DNA of 64,000 bases from Hyperoodon ampullatus (taxonomy: Eukaryota; Chordata; Mammalia; Artiodactyla; Ziphiidae). The stretch's first letter is position 1. Each line of letters starts with the position of its first letter. Below, piece by piece: positions 20,871 to 31,549 of this stretch. The position numbers were made by a program, and so were the translations under genes. The notes beneath the pieces are model-generated. The model was not told the origin of the DNA. It did not search any database and saw nothing but the letters and a program-made list of their open reading frames with translations. The stretch is from NCBI GenBank assembly GCA_949752795.1, contig OX457058.1, positions 159,095,353 through 159,159,352 on the forward strand, read 5' to 3'.

Positions 20871-22100
20871 TCCCTTATTTAACCCTTGGCACAAGCTGTG
20901 TCTGTGACTATATGTCTTTTCTTAAGGATGTGTGATGTCTTAAACAACTTCAAAAATGGTCAAGAACCGTATCTCTGAGCATGATATATTCCTCACAGGA
21001 CATATTGTATTGCCTTATATAGATTAAATGTTAAATACAGATTTGTTAAATAATTTGTTGTTGGTCAGAGTGTGGTGATTAGAGAGAGAAAAAGAATTGA
21101 GCTATGGAGTGAAATGAATAAAACCTATGCTTCCTGCTTTCTCTTATCTGATCCTTGTCACAAACTCAAATTGTAGGAGTTGACTACCTACTGGACCTCA
21201 GAGTTGTTGAAACTGAACACCCACCTTCCTCTTTTGCACATATATTCTCAGGAGAGAGTTCTGTGGGTGCATTTCAGAGGCAGCTGCAGGGGTGGCCTTT
21301 TTAGTTTGAGTACCAGAGCTGAGTCATTAACACTGGAAAACCTTAGTATTAGTCCACCTCCTCCCCTCTACCCACTGCTTCCCACCCAACGTCTTTAAAG
21401 AGAAGAACATTTAAATCTAGATTATTTGGGGGTATATACTTTATGTTATAAACACTAAAGTCATTATACCATTGGCTGGTTGATTTTAATTTGCTTGTCT
21501 GTTATCTCCTCAATTCCACAAAGGTTTTGAAGCAGTTATATATGCATCTGTATAAAGTATAGAAAAAGCTAGAGGAAAAATACAATTGCTAGATTGTTTG
21601 ATACAGATTAGAATGTAATAAGTGGACAAAGAATTGAAGAATCATAGTGGGATGTACTAATCCGGAGAACCTTCTCAGAGTCAATTAATATATTATGACA
21701 CACTTCTATTCAATCAGGTCCCTGGAGTGATTTTTTCTTTGGTTTTCTGCTGAGTTGCTCTTAGACTGATAGTATAATATGAAGGCTTGCCCTTCACTAA
21801 TATTCAAATTTTTCATCATGTTTATTTCCAAAGAAAAAAAAATGAGAACATCCTCTAAGGAATGGGACTGTTATAGCTTATATTGATAAGAAGCCTAGAT
21901 ATTTCATAAAGCACAACATTGTAGGACATTACCATAGAAATAGAGAATAACCTTTAGGAGGAGAATCAGAGTTATCCAGAAGGAAAAGAAAATCAGAAAA
22001 ATGGAAGAAACTTCAAGCAAAAGGCAAACTTTTTAAAGGCTCCCACTGTGAAAATAAGTGACTGTGGTCAAACCCGCTTAAAGCTTTGCTTTTCATTTTG
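20871..22100. other. No gene or repeat recognised
   Basis: AT-rich unique-looking DNA. Short ORFs only. Confidence 0.45.
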
Positions 22101-22104
22101 AAGT

Positions 22105-22285
22105 CCTGGAGCAGGGAGAGATCTTAGAGTTCATTTAGTTCAACCCCTTCATTTTACAGATGACAAAGCTGGAGCCCAGAGAGGTTAAGTGATTTGCCCA
22201 TGGTCACACAGACAGTGTGGGGCAGAACAATAACTGTATTTCAGATTGTCTGACTCCTGGTCCTGGGCAATTCGTGCTACTTTTT
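22105..22285 (-). repeat. MIR-family SINE, reverse
   Basis: TTAGAGTTCATTTAGTTCAA, CCCCTTCATTTTACAGATGA, GCCCAGAGAGGTTAAGTGAT, TTGCCCATGGTCACACAGAC and GTCTGACTCCTGGTCC are the well-conserved reversed MIR core. One of the least mutated MIR cores in the window. Confidence 0.82.
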
Positions 22286-22289
22286 ATTG

Positions 22290-23309
22290 CTGCTTCCAGC
22301 TGATGTCATTTTGGGGAGGAGGCATCCAGGGGCCTGAGCAACATGGACCAGCAGGGAAAAGGTGAGATGCAGGATGCACAGGAGAGCTGGACACAGTAAT
22401 CTAGTGGGTAGGCTGGAACAAGCAAGGGCCAATGAACCAAACTCTACAAAGGGTATGGCAACCAATATGACTTTTTCCTTGCAGAACTGAGTCTTTTTAT
22501 AGGGTTGCCTAACTCTTCCAGAATTAAACAGAGATAATTCTACCAAATCAAGCAAACTCTTAATTCTGATCAGCCCTGAATCTCAGAAGCAAGCTATGTA
22601 ATGATGACAATTTGTGGCAAACAGTGGTTCCTTGGGAAGCGCTAGCAACATGTCCAGAGGAAGTAACTCCATTCCTCAGATCAGTGGCAGTTCCAAGAGC
22701 ACACATGTCTCTAGGTTCAGGAAGTTGGGGTGTTGTTGTGATGTTCCTGAATACTGGAAGGTCAGTGCAGGAAATGGTGGTGGGGTGGGATGGGGCCAGG
22801 AGACACTTCAGGGCTTGCTTTCTTCCCCTTTATGTAAGTAAAGGCATTTTCCCTGAAGGTTGTGAAGAGGGGGGAAAGTTTTTGAATGTTTTATATTATG
22901 ATTGATGCTGATAAATATTTTCCTAAAAATTTTTTCTTACCTTTGATTGTGTACAACAGTAGTGATTATGATTTATAATCTTCAAAGTAATACATGTTCT
23001 TTTATCTTTTTCTTAGTGTATGAGCAGCATGTGTGATGGTTGCTTGAGGCTCTAAGTGGGCAATCTGGAAAACATTTTCCCCTCCACACCCTTTCTCTAT
23101 GCCTTATGTTCAGAATCTGTCCAGTCGACAGGCTGACGAGGAATGTTTCTCCTTTGAGACTGATTGGAAGAGTGAACAGTCAGAAAAACCTTCTATTGTT
23201 CTTTGAGCTTTCCCATATGATAGAGCCCAACCATTAACCAAGTCTCTCTTTATTGTTTTGTCTCTTAGAGAAGAGAGACGTTTAGAGGCACATTTGAAGA
23301 TGTGCCAAA
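22290..23309. other. No gene or repeat recognised
   Basis: Two overlapping plus-strand ORFs (22612-22905 and 22614-22841) exist in different frames. The first lacks any motif; the second is Gly/Ser rich. Neither has support as a gene. Confidence 0.4.
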
Positions 23310-23780
23310 TGGATTTCAGAGAGCTTTACATTCCTTAACATTCCATTAATTGGGAACAACAGTTGCATATTCACGTTTTACCATTTGCCAGATACAAAAC
23401 TGCACATAGCAAAATGGAATGACTCTTCTGCTTTTTTCCTTATTGTCTTGTGAAATAATAAGATACCATTCTATTAGAATGTGTTTTATTTATGTTAAAT
23501 AATTGGCGATGGAAAAAATAATTGGCAGTGGGATTCCCTCTTTAAGGCAGTATTAACATAAATACTTTGGGAAAGAATTTACTAAATCTGAAAGTTTATT
23601 GTTAGCATTCCACTCTTGTTAAGCAATGCCCCTGTCAGTGTGAATGTACCCTTTTCTTCTCACTTTGCTAAATTTAGCATAGATCATTAAAGATTAGACT
23701 CTTTTAGAAAATTCCCAAGAACTGCTGGGCCCCATTTCTAAAAGACAGGTCTTATGTTTCCAAATTTCCATTATCAAAGA
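23310..23780. other. Repeat-free block with paired TEAD-like sites
   Basis: ACATTCC at 23328-23334 and ACATTCCA at 23338-23345 are 10 bases apart, a spacing of one helical turn, matching tandem TEAD (M-CAT) sites. More AT-rich conserved-looking DNA follows, with two ATAATTGGC words (about 23500 and 23518). No repeat recognised. Candidate enhancer, unproven. Confidence 0.3.
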
Positions 23781-24044
23781 ATTTTGTAGAAACACCCTGT
23801 TTAGACTGATCAGTCTTGGCTATGTTTGATTCTTTGTCTGAAATAAAACAGTCTTTCAATGCCCAAATCCTTTCAACACTGCATCTCTCTCATCCCAGTT
23901 GTTGACCCTCAAAACTTGCTAGAGGTAGAACAGTTTGGGGATATAAAGAGGTGGCATTTTGAGTTACATCTGCATGCCATCTGGATTGTTTCTCCTTAGG
24001 AGGGTTGAAACCAACAGCAAAAAGTGAGATCAGTTTTGGTTATG

Positions 24045-24175
24045 ATGATGTTAATAACAGTTACAGAACTATTGAGGGCCTGTTGTGTAGTAGAAACCTT
24101 CTAGAGCTGTCTCCTTTAAACCTCAAAAATGACCCTACAAGGTAAATACTATGAAGGAAAATATACATTGTTCTT
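24045..24175 (-). repeat. MIR, reverse
   Basis: GTTAATAACAGTTACAGAAC, TATTGAGGGCCTGTTGTGTA, GAGCTGTCTCCTTTAAACCT and TACAAGGTAAATACTATGA follow the reversed MIR (TAATAGCTAACATTTATTGAGC ... TTTAATCCTCA ... GAGGTAGGTACTAT). Confidence 0.7.
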
Positions 24176-24244
24176 CATGAGTATAATGGGGGGAAACTAT
24201 TCTAAAAGTTTTATTGAGGAATAAACATATAAAGCAAAATCTGA

Positions 24245-24445
24245 TGAGTATCCACTAGAAGAATAGAGAAAAGGATGCTCCTGGTAGATGGTGAGGTTAT
24301 GCAAAAGCCCAGAGGTAGCAAATGGTTCAAGCTATTCAAAAAGGAGAGAGTGGGCTAGTGTAACTGAAAGCTTGTGAGGGACAGGAGCATGAAGACAGAT
24401 AAATAGGCAGGGGTCAAAACACGAAAGGGTCTTTTTCTCTGACCT
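24245..24445 (-). repeat. Possible L2 fragment, reverse
   Basis: GCAAAAGCCCAGAGGTAGCA, AAAAAGGAGAGAGTGGGCTA and GGCAGGGGTCAAAACACGAA resemble the reversed L2 3' region (GTGCAAAGGCCCTGAGGC... GGCCAGTGTGGCTGGAGC... GGGGCCAGATCATG). Confidence 0.45.
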
Positions 24446-24449
24446 GGTT

Positions 24450-26029
24450 CTAAGAGTTGGTTATTTATATTGATGCTACCTATGTTCTCTACCGTATCAA
24501 GTCAGATAGGACACTCAGCTACTTCTCTGAAAGCAAAACGGACCCAAGGCTTTGTGTCTGCTGTAGACTTTGTTAGAATTGAAGATACTGACAAAGTTAT
24601 ATGGTAGCCATGTAAACAAATTCAAATTTAAATATTAAGCGTCAATCTTTTAAAAATATCTTACAGCCATATCTACCATTGTGGACTCCAACCTCCCAGA
24701 AGTTTGCTTCTCTCTCTTTTTCCTCTCCTCCCTTAGTCTTCTCTTCCCTTCTCTTAACATTCGTTCTCTCTTATGCCTTCTAATTAGCGCACACCTAGTT
24801 CCTGCTCATTTTGAGTGCAGATCAGTTTAATAATCTTTTCTTTCTGTTAACTAACATTCTCAGGGTCTCATCTTTCACCTCAAATGACTTGACTAGAAAA
24901 ATAACTTTATAAAACAATGGTAGGTCCTTTCCCATGAGGAATTCTGCTGACATATGTTAAGGTAATATTTTTTTATCCCTGTACCTGTGAATTGCAAACT
25001 CTCACTCTTACTAGTTCATCCACACAAAGAAGCACACAAAATAGTACACATTTCATTCATTTTTTGGTGACAAACTTACCACCAAGGGCCGATTTGGATA
25101 AGAAAATGAGCTAGATAGTATTTTAGTTGTGGTTGCATTAAAATGCTATCAGAATATTCCACTTTCCTGGGTCCATTACGTATAATATAAGGAAATAGGA
25201 GTTCTCTTTGTCTATGGACATGACCTATTGTGACAACTTATTATCTAACCATCCCTTTACACCAAACCTGGCCTTCTTCCTGTTTTTTATCTTGGTATGG
25301 AATTCAGGATTCTTGGTTGTAAACAATAGAATCTTCTCAGACTGGTTTAAGAAGAGGATATTAGTTAAAGGAGTTTAGTTAGCTCACAGACTGTCAGAAT
25401 TGCAAGAGATCCAGTCTCATAAGTTATGCAGCAAAGAATAATACCCAGATATATTGGAAAAGGGGGATGGAGGAGACAAAAAATCTTCTTAGATACTTTG
25501 TTTGTAAAGTCAACATAATTTGAAGATTAATTGGATATGGAGATAAGAGAAGGAAGAAATTAAATATGAATCTCAGATTTGTGGTTTAAGAGCTGGTGGT
25601 TTGATAATTCCATTTGCTGGACGTTATAGACATTTGCCATGTGTGGCTATTCAACATCTTTTGAATTCCCTTATTGGGCCTGAAAAATTTTTGCATTACA
25701 GTACTGTCACACCAAAGTGGAAGCTAGAATTTATTTTTACAACTCTCTTTATTGCTAAGTTGCATCATAGGAGATACTTATTTTTCCCCAAAAGGAGCAG
25801 CATGAAGAAATAGCATGTACAGACTCAATCTTTGAGATAGCATGGTGGCAAGTCCCAGAGCTTTTGCCTTCCAATTTGGAGCATCTTCATCTGAGCCTCA
25901 GTATTGCTGCCAAGCAGTGGAAGCCATAGTGTTTTTTGTTAGAACAGCTCTAATGGGATATAATTGGGTCTGAATCCTGGCTGCATAACTTCCAGTTTTA
26001 CTGGTATACCCTCCAGCTTCTTTTCAACT
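24450..26029. other. Mostly unassigned
   Basis: No gene supported. AAACAATAGAATCTTCTCAG, ACTGGTTTAAGAAGAGGATA (about 25322-25365) and AGCATGGTGGCAAGTCCCAG (about 25840) recall a common mammalian LTR or L1-derived repeat, so 25290-25990 may be one diverged element. The family is not named. Confidence 0.35.
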
Positions 26030-26171
26030 AGTCTTCCTCTCCTGCCAGTCTGTATTTTCCAGTGTAGTCAGAGTCATCCTTTTAAACTGAAAATCTGATA
26101 ATATTGCTCCCCTAATCAAATCTCACCAGTGGCATTTTCTTGGCCTGAAGAATAGCATCAAAACTCCTCAG
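26030..26171 (+). repeat. L2, first piece (split by MLT1)
   Basis: CCTGCCAGTCTGTATTTTCC, TCATCCTTTTAAACTGAAAA, TCTGATAATATTGCTCCCCT, CACCAGTGGCATTTTCTTGG and AAAACTCCTCAGAT match sense L2 (CAGATCATGTCACTCCCCTGC, TTCAATGGCTTCCC, AAACTCCTTACC). The match stops where the MLT1 LTR begins and resumes after it. Confidence 0.8.
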
Positions 26172-26650
26172 ATATTTCCTAGGGATGCCATAACAAATTA
26201 TCACAAACTCCTAAGGTAGTAATTTCCTAGGGATACCATAACAACTTACCACAAACTCGGGTAGCTTAAAACAAAATAAAAGTATTCTCTTACAGTTCTG
26301 GAGACTAGAAGTCTGAAGTTGTGGTGTCAAGAAAGCTAGGCCATGCGTCCTCCAAAGCCTCTAGGAGAGGATCCTTCCTTGCTTCTTCCAGCTTCTGATA
26401 GCCCCAGGGTTTCCTTGGCTTACGGCAGCATAACTGCTGTCTCTGTACCTCTGTCTTTGCATGGCTTTCTCCTCTTCTTATAAGGAAACCAATCACGTCA
26501 GATTAGGACCTACCCCAATTCAGTATGACTTTGTCTTAAATGGATCACAGCTGCAAGATCCTATTTCCAAATAAGGTCACATTCACAGGTATTGGTGATT
26601 AGGACTTCAGCATGTCTTTTGGGGGGGGGGGGCGGACACAATCCAACACA
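26172..26650 (-). mobile_element. MLT1 LTR (MaLR), reverse, with a 48-bp terminal tandem duplication
   Basis: TTTCCTAGGGATACCATAAC, CTTACAGTTCTGGAGACTAG, AGTCTGAAGTTGTGGTGTC, CTTGCTTCTTCCAGCTTCTG, GGTTTCCTTGGCTTACGGCA and CAAATAAGGTCACATTCACA are the reversed MLT1 LTR. The terminal about 48 bases occur twice in tandem (starting 26174 and 26222). A G12 run lies near 26619. It ends ATCCAACACA. A solo LTR with no internal retroviral sequence. Confidence 0.93.
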
Positions 26651-27115
26651 TAACAGTGGCCTGTGAGGTAAGCTACAGTGTGACCCGTGACCCCTGTGTA
26701 CTTTTCCAACCTCACCTTGTTCATGAGCCTCTCCCCTCCTTCTACTCTCCAGCCACTCCCGACTTCTTTCACGTTTCTGAAATCATCATGCCCTCTCTAA
26801 TCCCACACATGCTTACAAGTAGATCCCCTCTCCCTGGAATACTCTCTGCTTCATCACTCTCTCTGCTTCCACCGTCTTCCCTCCAATTCTCACATGTCCT
26901 TTATATCTCCTGGACACCCTATACTAGGTTAAGTATCTCTGCATTGTGCTCCCACAACTAATTGGACTTTCTCCATCATAATTAACACATCACAATTTAC
27001 AGTGATTCTCACCCAGTACCTTAGCTCCAGAAGTCTGGGATGGTGTCCAATTGCTCAACAGTCAAACCCCAGAATTAGCATAGTGCTTGTCACATAGCAG
27101 ACTTTCAATAAGAAA
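26651..27115 (+). repeat. L2, second piece
   Basis: CAGTGGCCTGTGAGGTAAGC, TTCCAACCTCACCTTGTTCA, CTCCCTGGAATACTCTCTGC, TCTGGGATGGTGTCCAATTG, TTAGCATAGTGCTTGTCACA and AGCAGACTTTCAATAAG continue sense L2 to its 3' end. With 26030-26171 it is about 600 bp of L2, the longest in the window. Confidence 0.85.
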
Positions 27116-27207
27116 AATAAATTTGGCAGCTCTTTGGTAGTTTTGAATACCTGTGAACCACTTAGTTATTTAGCTTTGGATCTTGTTGGAAGGGCCTAGT
27201 ATTTTGT

Positions 27208-27218
27208 CAGTCAATACT
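27208..27218. repeat. Left TSD of SINE 27219-27426
   Basis: CAGTCAATACT, repeated at 27427-27437 (11 of 11). Confidence 0.93.
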
Positions 27219-27426
27219 TTTTTTTTTTTTTCCCCCGGTACGCGGGCCTCTCACTGTTGTGGCCTCTCCCGTTGCAGAGCACAGGCTCCGGATGCGCAGG
27301 CTCAGCGGCCATGGCTCACGGCCCCAGCCGCTCCGCGGCATGTGGGATCTTCCCGGACCGGGGCATGAACCCGTGTCCCCTGCATCGGCAGGCGGACTCT
27401 CAACCACTGCACCACCAGGGAAGCCC
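27219..27426 (-). mobile_element. Cetacean CHR-2-type SINE, reverse
   Basis: T tract, then TACGCGGGCCTCTCACTGTT, TCTCCCGTTGCAGAGCACAG and GGATCTTCCCGGACCGGGGC, ending CTGCACCACCAGGGAAGCCC. On the minus strand the element begins GGGCTTCCCTGGTGGTGCAG. CpG-rich and little mutated, so fairly young. Overlapping ORFs in both directions are artefacts of the GC-rich SINE. Confidence 0.96.
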
Positions 27427-27437
27427 CAGTCAATACT
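27427..27437. repeat. Right TSD of SINE 27219-27426
   Basis: Exact copy of 27208-27218. Confidence 0.93.
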
Positions 27438-28604
27438 CTTTAATACAGGGTCCTGTTAGTGGAAATAAATTGAAGTTATTGGAAGGTTTATGTCACAGAA
27501 ACTTTCTACAACTTCCTCTGCATAGGAATGACCTTGGATAATAGTCCTGTGATAATCTCTTATTGGCAGGCTGGATCCTCAGGTAACTTAATGAAAACAC
27601 AATTTCACAATACTTTTTTAGACTTTGCTCATTTCTATTGATTTATTAAAGTCTTTTATAACTTAATTTTATGCTAGCCATTACAATGATAATCTATTAC
27701 TTTCTAATTATTATAATCATTATCAATTTCTAGCAATGTCAAGGCTTCAAACACCAAATATAAAATCAGTGTTTTGTGCAACCACCATAGATTACTGGTT
27801 GTTTAGATGAACTGCTTAGCATTCAGGACTGAGATTTCTGATTCCCACTCTATATTCTGTGTCAACTCCTCTCTCAGTTACTCATACCTCAAAAGGAAGG
27901 CTTGGTATTCCTCAAGTGGCAGCTAATACAAATGTATTTCAGTTTCATCTTTGGATCCTGTTTCTGTATTTATGAGTGATTAGGAGTATGTCTGTTTTAA
28001 CCGTTCAGAATTACTTTTGAAATGCACTAATTTAACATTACTATCTTATTCTCTGAACACGCATGCCCTTTCTGCTGTCTTTTTGGTTCTTGGAAGAAGA
28101 GCATCTTAATGTTTTTATTTTTTAAACTCCTCTTATTGTACTATAAGTTGCATGAAGGATTAAAAGGAAAGAAGAAATAAAAATTCATTTGAGGAAACCC
28201 TTTATCAGATTTTCTGCTAAGTTAATTTAGGGAGTTCTTAACTACCAGCATTATTTTTATAATAGTATATATAGTAACAAACAGATGCTCTTCAGTGGCA
28301 TATATTGTCATAAGAAATTGCTGAATTTCAAAGTCCAACATAACACTTAAGTAATCCGTTTTTAATCTCCGTCTGTTCTCTACCCAATGCACACAAACAC
28401 ACAGACACACACTGATATACACAGACATTTAACTGGAATTACATGAGTGCAGGAACCGCTGTCTGTTTACCATTGTTTACCCAGCAGGGTATCCAACAGG
28501 CTAAGGAAGAATCATAGGGCCGTGGGGTGTGTTTTAAGAAGTGAAACCCCTCCCCCTTTGTTCCTCCACTGGATGTTTCTTCCATCTTCCTGCTTCTCTC
28601 CAGG
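27438..28604. other. No gene recognised
   Basis: AT-rich DNA. A short A/C-rich run (CACACAAACACACAGACACA, 28390-28409) and a faint L2-like 3' tail near 28445-28510 are the only patterns. Confidence 0.4.
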
Positions 28605-29041
28605 GATTCCATGATTCTGCAAAGTGTATATCAAAGGATTCAGGGGTTGATTAATTTGAATTGGAAAATTACATCTTTGTTTTCACTAACTTCCCAGTGA
28701 TACTTAGCATTTTCTTCAGGTGAGTGTAAGCCACAAACCTTAGTAATTTTAGCAGTCTTTGTGACTTTTTCACCAAGAGATACCATAAATATTTCTTATA
28801 ATGATTGTTGCATATATCACAAAGATATTTTTGAAATTGTGGTAGTATTCCAGCAAGATCTTAATACTGAATGCATAATATAGGAGACACATGTGTTATA
28901 CCACAAATTTGTTTCTTTTTAAAAATTTTGTTAACTTGTCCACTTTTCTTTGTAATCAGTTGAATTTTATGTATTTAAAAATATTCTGTCTGTCACCAGA
29001 ATGACAAAGGATCCATGGCACAAAATGTTTAAGAACTCCTG
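28605..29041 (-). mobile_element. hAT-Charlie-class DNA transposon, about 440 bp
   Basis: The right end, GGATCCATGGCACAAAATGT then TTAAGAACTCCTGCTG, is the family's inverted terminus (reverse of CAGYRGTTCTTAACC...GTGCCATGGACCCC). The body has AAATTACATCTTTGTTTTCA, TTAGCATTTTCTTCAGGTGA, CAGTCTTTGTGACTTTTTCA, CCACAAATTTGTTTCTTTTT and TTGTAATCAGTTGAATTTTA in family order. The left terminus is degraded. No transposase ORF. Confidence 0.72.
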
Positions 29042-29044
29042 CTG

Positions 29045-29315
29045 TTGGCATTGTGAGCTGTAGTTTTTGATTCTTTCATTTTATTTGGGAGGCATTTACC
29101 TGGTGATTTAACAGGTCCCAACACATCAAGGGCGATAGCAACATGGGCTAATCACTTCCAGGTGATTGGCCCCATGAGTCCTGGGATAACATCTCCGATG
29201 TCCCTCCTCACCTCCAGGACTCCCCACCCCCCACAGACAAGCCCTGGCTTCTAGTTGCCTGCATATGTATCCTTTCTCTGACTTTAAGGTTATTGCAGAA
29301 CCATTTACCTTTTAG
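29045..29315. other. No feature recognised
   Basis: Relatively GC-rich unique-looking sequence with a C-rich stretch near 29215-29235. Confidence 0.4.
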
Positions 29316-29319
29316 GCAA

Positions 29320-29545
29320 CGTGAAAATTTGGGTCCAAGTCCTGGCTCTTTCACTCACTAGTATTGTGTCCTTAGATACTTTACACAACTACTCTGTGCC
29401 TCAGTTTCCTTACATACCTGATTATCTTCACTTATAGGTTGGTGGTGAAGATAAATGACTTACTATATGTAAGGCCCTTAGATGGATGTGTGACAGATAG
29501 AAAGTGCAATGTAAATATTTGCTATTATTCTTAATGACTATGTTC
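29320..29545 (+). repeat. MIR, near full length
   Basis: GGGTCCAAGTCCTGGCTCTT, TCACTCACTAGTATTGTGTC, CTGTGCCTCAGTTTCCTTAC, TAGGTTGGTGGTGAAGATAA, TGTAAGGCCCTTAGATGG and TGTAAATATTTGCTATTATT follow MIR from the B-box region to the 3' end. Confidence 0.85.
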
Positions 29546-29549
29546 ATGA

Positions 29550-30071
29550 GTCCAATAACTGTGTAATAGGTAACTGTAATTTTAAAAATTAAAGCCCTGG
29601 ACCTTACATTATGTGCCACCTGAGATCATCTTGGCCTCACCCTTGTCTTATTCCAGCTGCTGCTGAGGCAACCAGCAATTTATGAGCTCTCACCAACACA
29701 TGCAGATCCAACACGGCAGTGCTTCACGTAGGTCGTGCTGCAAACCTCTCTTCTCCTGCTCTGGGGTTTCCTGCTGAGGTAGAGGTTTGGTAACCCTGTA
29801 CATGTACGTGTACAGCTCAGTGCCCAATCCAGAAGCACAGAGGAGTTAATGTCCCTGGAGAGAGAGCTCAGTGGATATATTTGCCATGTTTCAATGTTTT
29901 TATGTTTCTTGGAGATGGCAGAAATCCTTCCTCTACAAAGGTGTATTCTTCTAGATTTGTGTTTGCCTTCATTGCCCTTATTCCATCTTGTTCCATCCCA
30001 GAAGGAACACAGAATGCCTGATCTAATGACAACATTGCCTCAGATCAAAGAATCCAAAGAGGAGAAGACTA
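29550..30071. other. No gene or repeat recognised
   Basis: Contains a near-palindrome TGTACATGTACGTGTACA at 29797-29814. A 110-codon ORF (29849-30181) runs into the Tigger element and is chance. Confidence 0.45.
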
Positions 30072-30073
30072 TA

Positions 30074-30407
30074 CAGTCATCCCTTGGTGTCTGCAAGGGG
30101 CTGGTTTCAGGACCCCCACAGATACCAAAATTCACAGATGCTCATGTCCCTTACATAAAATGGCATAGTATTTGCACATAACCTTTGCACATCCTCCTGC
30201 GTACTTTATAAATCAACTCTAGATGACTTAAAATACTTAACACAATGTAAATGCTATGTAAATAATTATAAATAAAATGTAAATGCTATGTAAATAGTTG
30301 CATGTGCACAGCAAATTCAAGTTTTGCTTTTGGGAAATTTCTGGAATTTTTTTTTTAATATTTTGGATCTGTGGTTGGTTGAATCTATGGGTTCAGAGGG
30401 CTGACTG
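30074..30407 (+). mobile_element. TcMar-Tigger-type DNA transposon, non-autonomous, near complete
   Basis: Left end CAGTCATCCCTTGGTGTCTG and right end GGTTCAGAGGGCTGACTG are diverged inverted termini. TA dinucleotides flank both sides (30072-30073, 30408-30409), the mariner/Tigger signature. The body has TTTCAGGACCCCCACAGATA, TGCTCATGTCCCTTACATAA, AAATGGCATAGTATTTGCAC and CTGTGGTTGGTTGAATCTAT. A 21-base word is repeated 32 bases apart (30244 and 30276), a small internal tandem duplication. Confidence 0.88.
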
Positions 30408-30409
30408 TA

Positions 30410-31095
30410 TTAGCTATCATGTATTCCATCACCCAGAATTGGCTTAATAGAATAACGATGGATTGCCTGTTAAAATCTTGGCTACAGTACCAGGTCAAGA
30501 AAAGCACTCTGTGGTTTTAATGCTGACCACCAAAAGGCAGTACATGAGCCGAATCAATGTCCAGTGTATAGTACTGTGTCTCCAGTAGCTAGAATATATG
30601 GATCCAGGAACCAAGGGATGGAAGTAGAATTGGTGCGTTTCACCATAACTCCCAGGGACCTATTTGGTATGTGAAATATGTGCTTACTATCCCACAACTC
30701 TGTTCCAATAGAGTTTCCAGGTCCCAGGAAGGAACACTTCAATCAGGATACAGTAAAGAATTTATCGACTGATCTTGAAGCTGTGATTAAGACATAATTT
30801 CTTCAGGTTCATCATGCTAATTACCAGTAGCAAAGAAAGAAGCTACTGAACTAACGGGGGAAATCACCTTTGTTCCTAATGAGGAGTTAGAATTGCTGCT
30901 ACACAGTAGGGGGGTGGAACAGTTATGTCTAGAACTTGGGGACTAACTTGGGCATCCCTTGATTCTTCCATGCCCAGTGGTAATGGCAACAAGGGCAAGG
31001 CAACTAAAACCTCAACTCTCCATGCAAACTCTTATTTTAACAAAGTGTAGTTCATAAAGACTTTACAACTGTGAACAAAGGGTAGGTGTTGAGTA
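30410..31095. other. No gene or repeat recognised
   Basis: Unique-looking sequence with short ORFs only. Confidence 0.45.
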
Positions 31096-31099
31096 AAAG

Positions 31100-31545
31100 C
31101 AAAAATAAAATAGGTCAATTATATTTTAAAAGAAACAAACAAACTCATAGAAAAAGAGATCAGATTTGTGGTTACCAGAGGTGGGGGGTGAGAGGAGGAG
31201 GAATTGGATGAAGGTGGTCAAAAGGTAGTACATACTTCCAGTTATAAGATAAATAAACCCTAGGGATGTAATGTACAACATGATAAATATAACTAACACT
31301 GCTATATGTTACATATGAAAGTTAAGAGAGAAAACCCAAAGAGTTCTCATCACAAGGAAAAAATATATTTTTTTCTATCTCTTTAATTTCTATTACATGA
31401 GATGATGGATGTTCACTAACCTTATTGTTGTAGTCATTTCATGATGTATGTAAGTCAAATCATTGCTCTGTATGACTTAAACGTATACAGTAGTGTATGT
31501 CAGTTATATCTCAATAAAACTAGAAGGAAGAAAACCAAATCGGAA
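31100..31545 (+). mobile_element. Old L1 3' end (L1MA/L1MB type)
   Basis: AAACTCATAGAAAAAGAGAT, TTGTGGTTACCAGAGGTGGG, ACTTCCAGTTATAAGATAAA, GGGATGTAATGTACAACATG, AGTTCTCATCACAAGGAAAA and TCAGTTATATCTCAATAAAA form the classical L1M 3' UTR, ending in A-rich sequence. Confidence 0.9.
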
Positions 31546-31549
31546 AGGG

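Noticed and set aside
22612..22905. Two overlapping ORFs, one with a Ser/Gly-rich stretch, considered as a processed pseudogene
   Set aside because: No A tail, no TSD and no recognisable parent gene.
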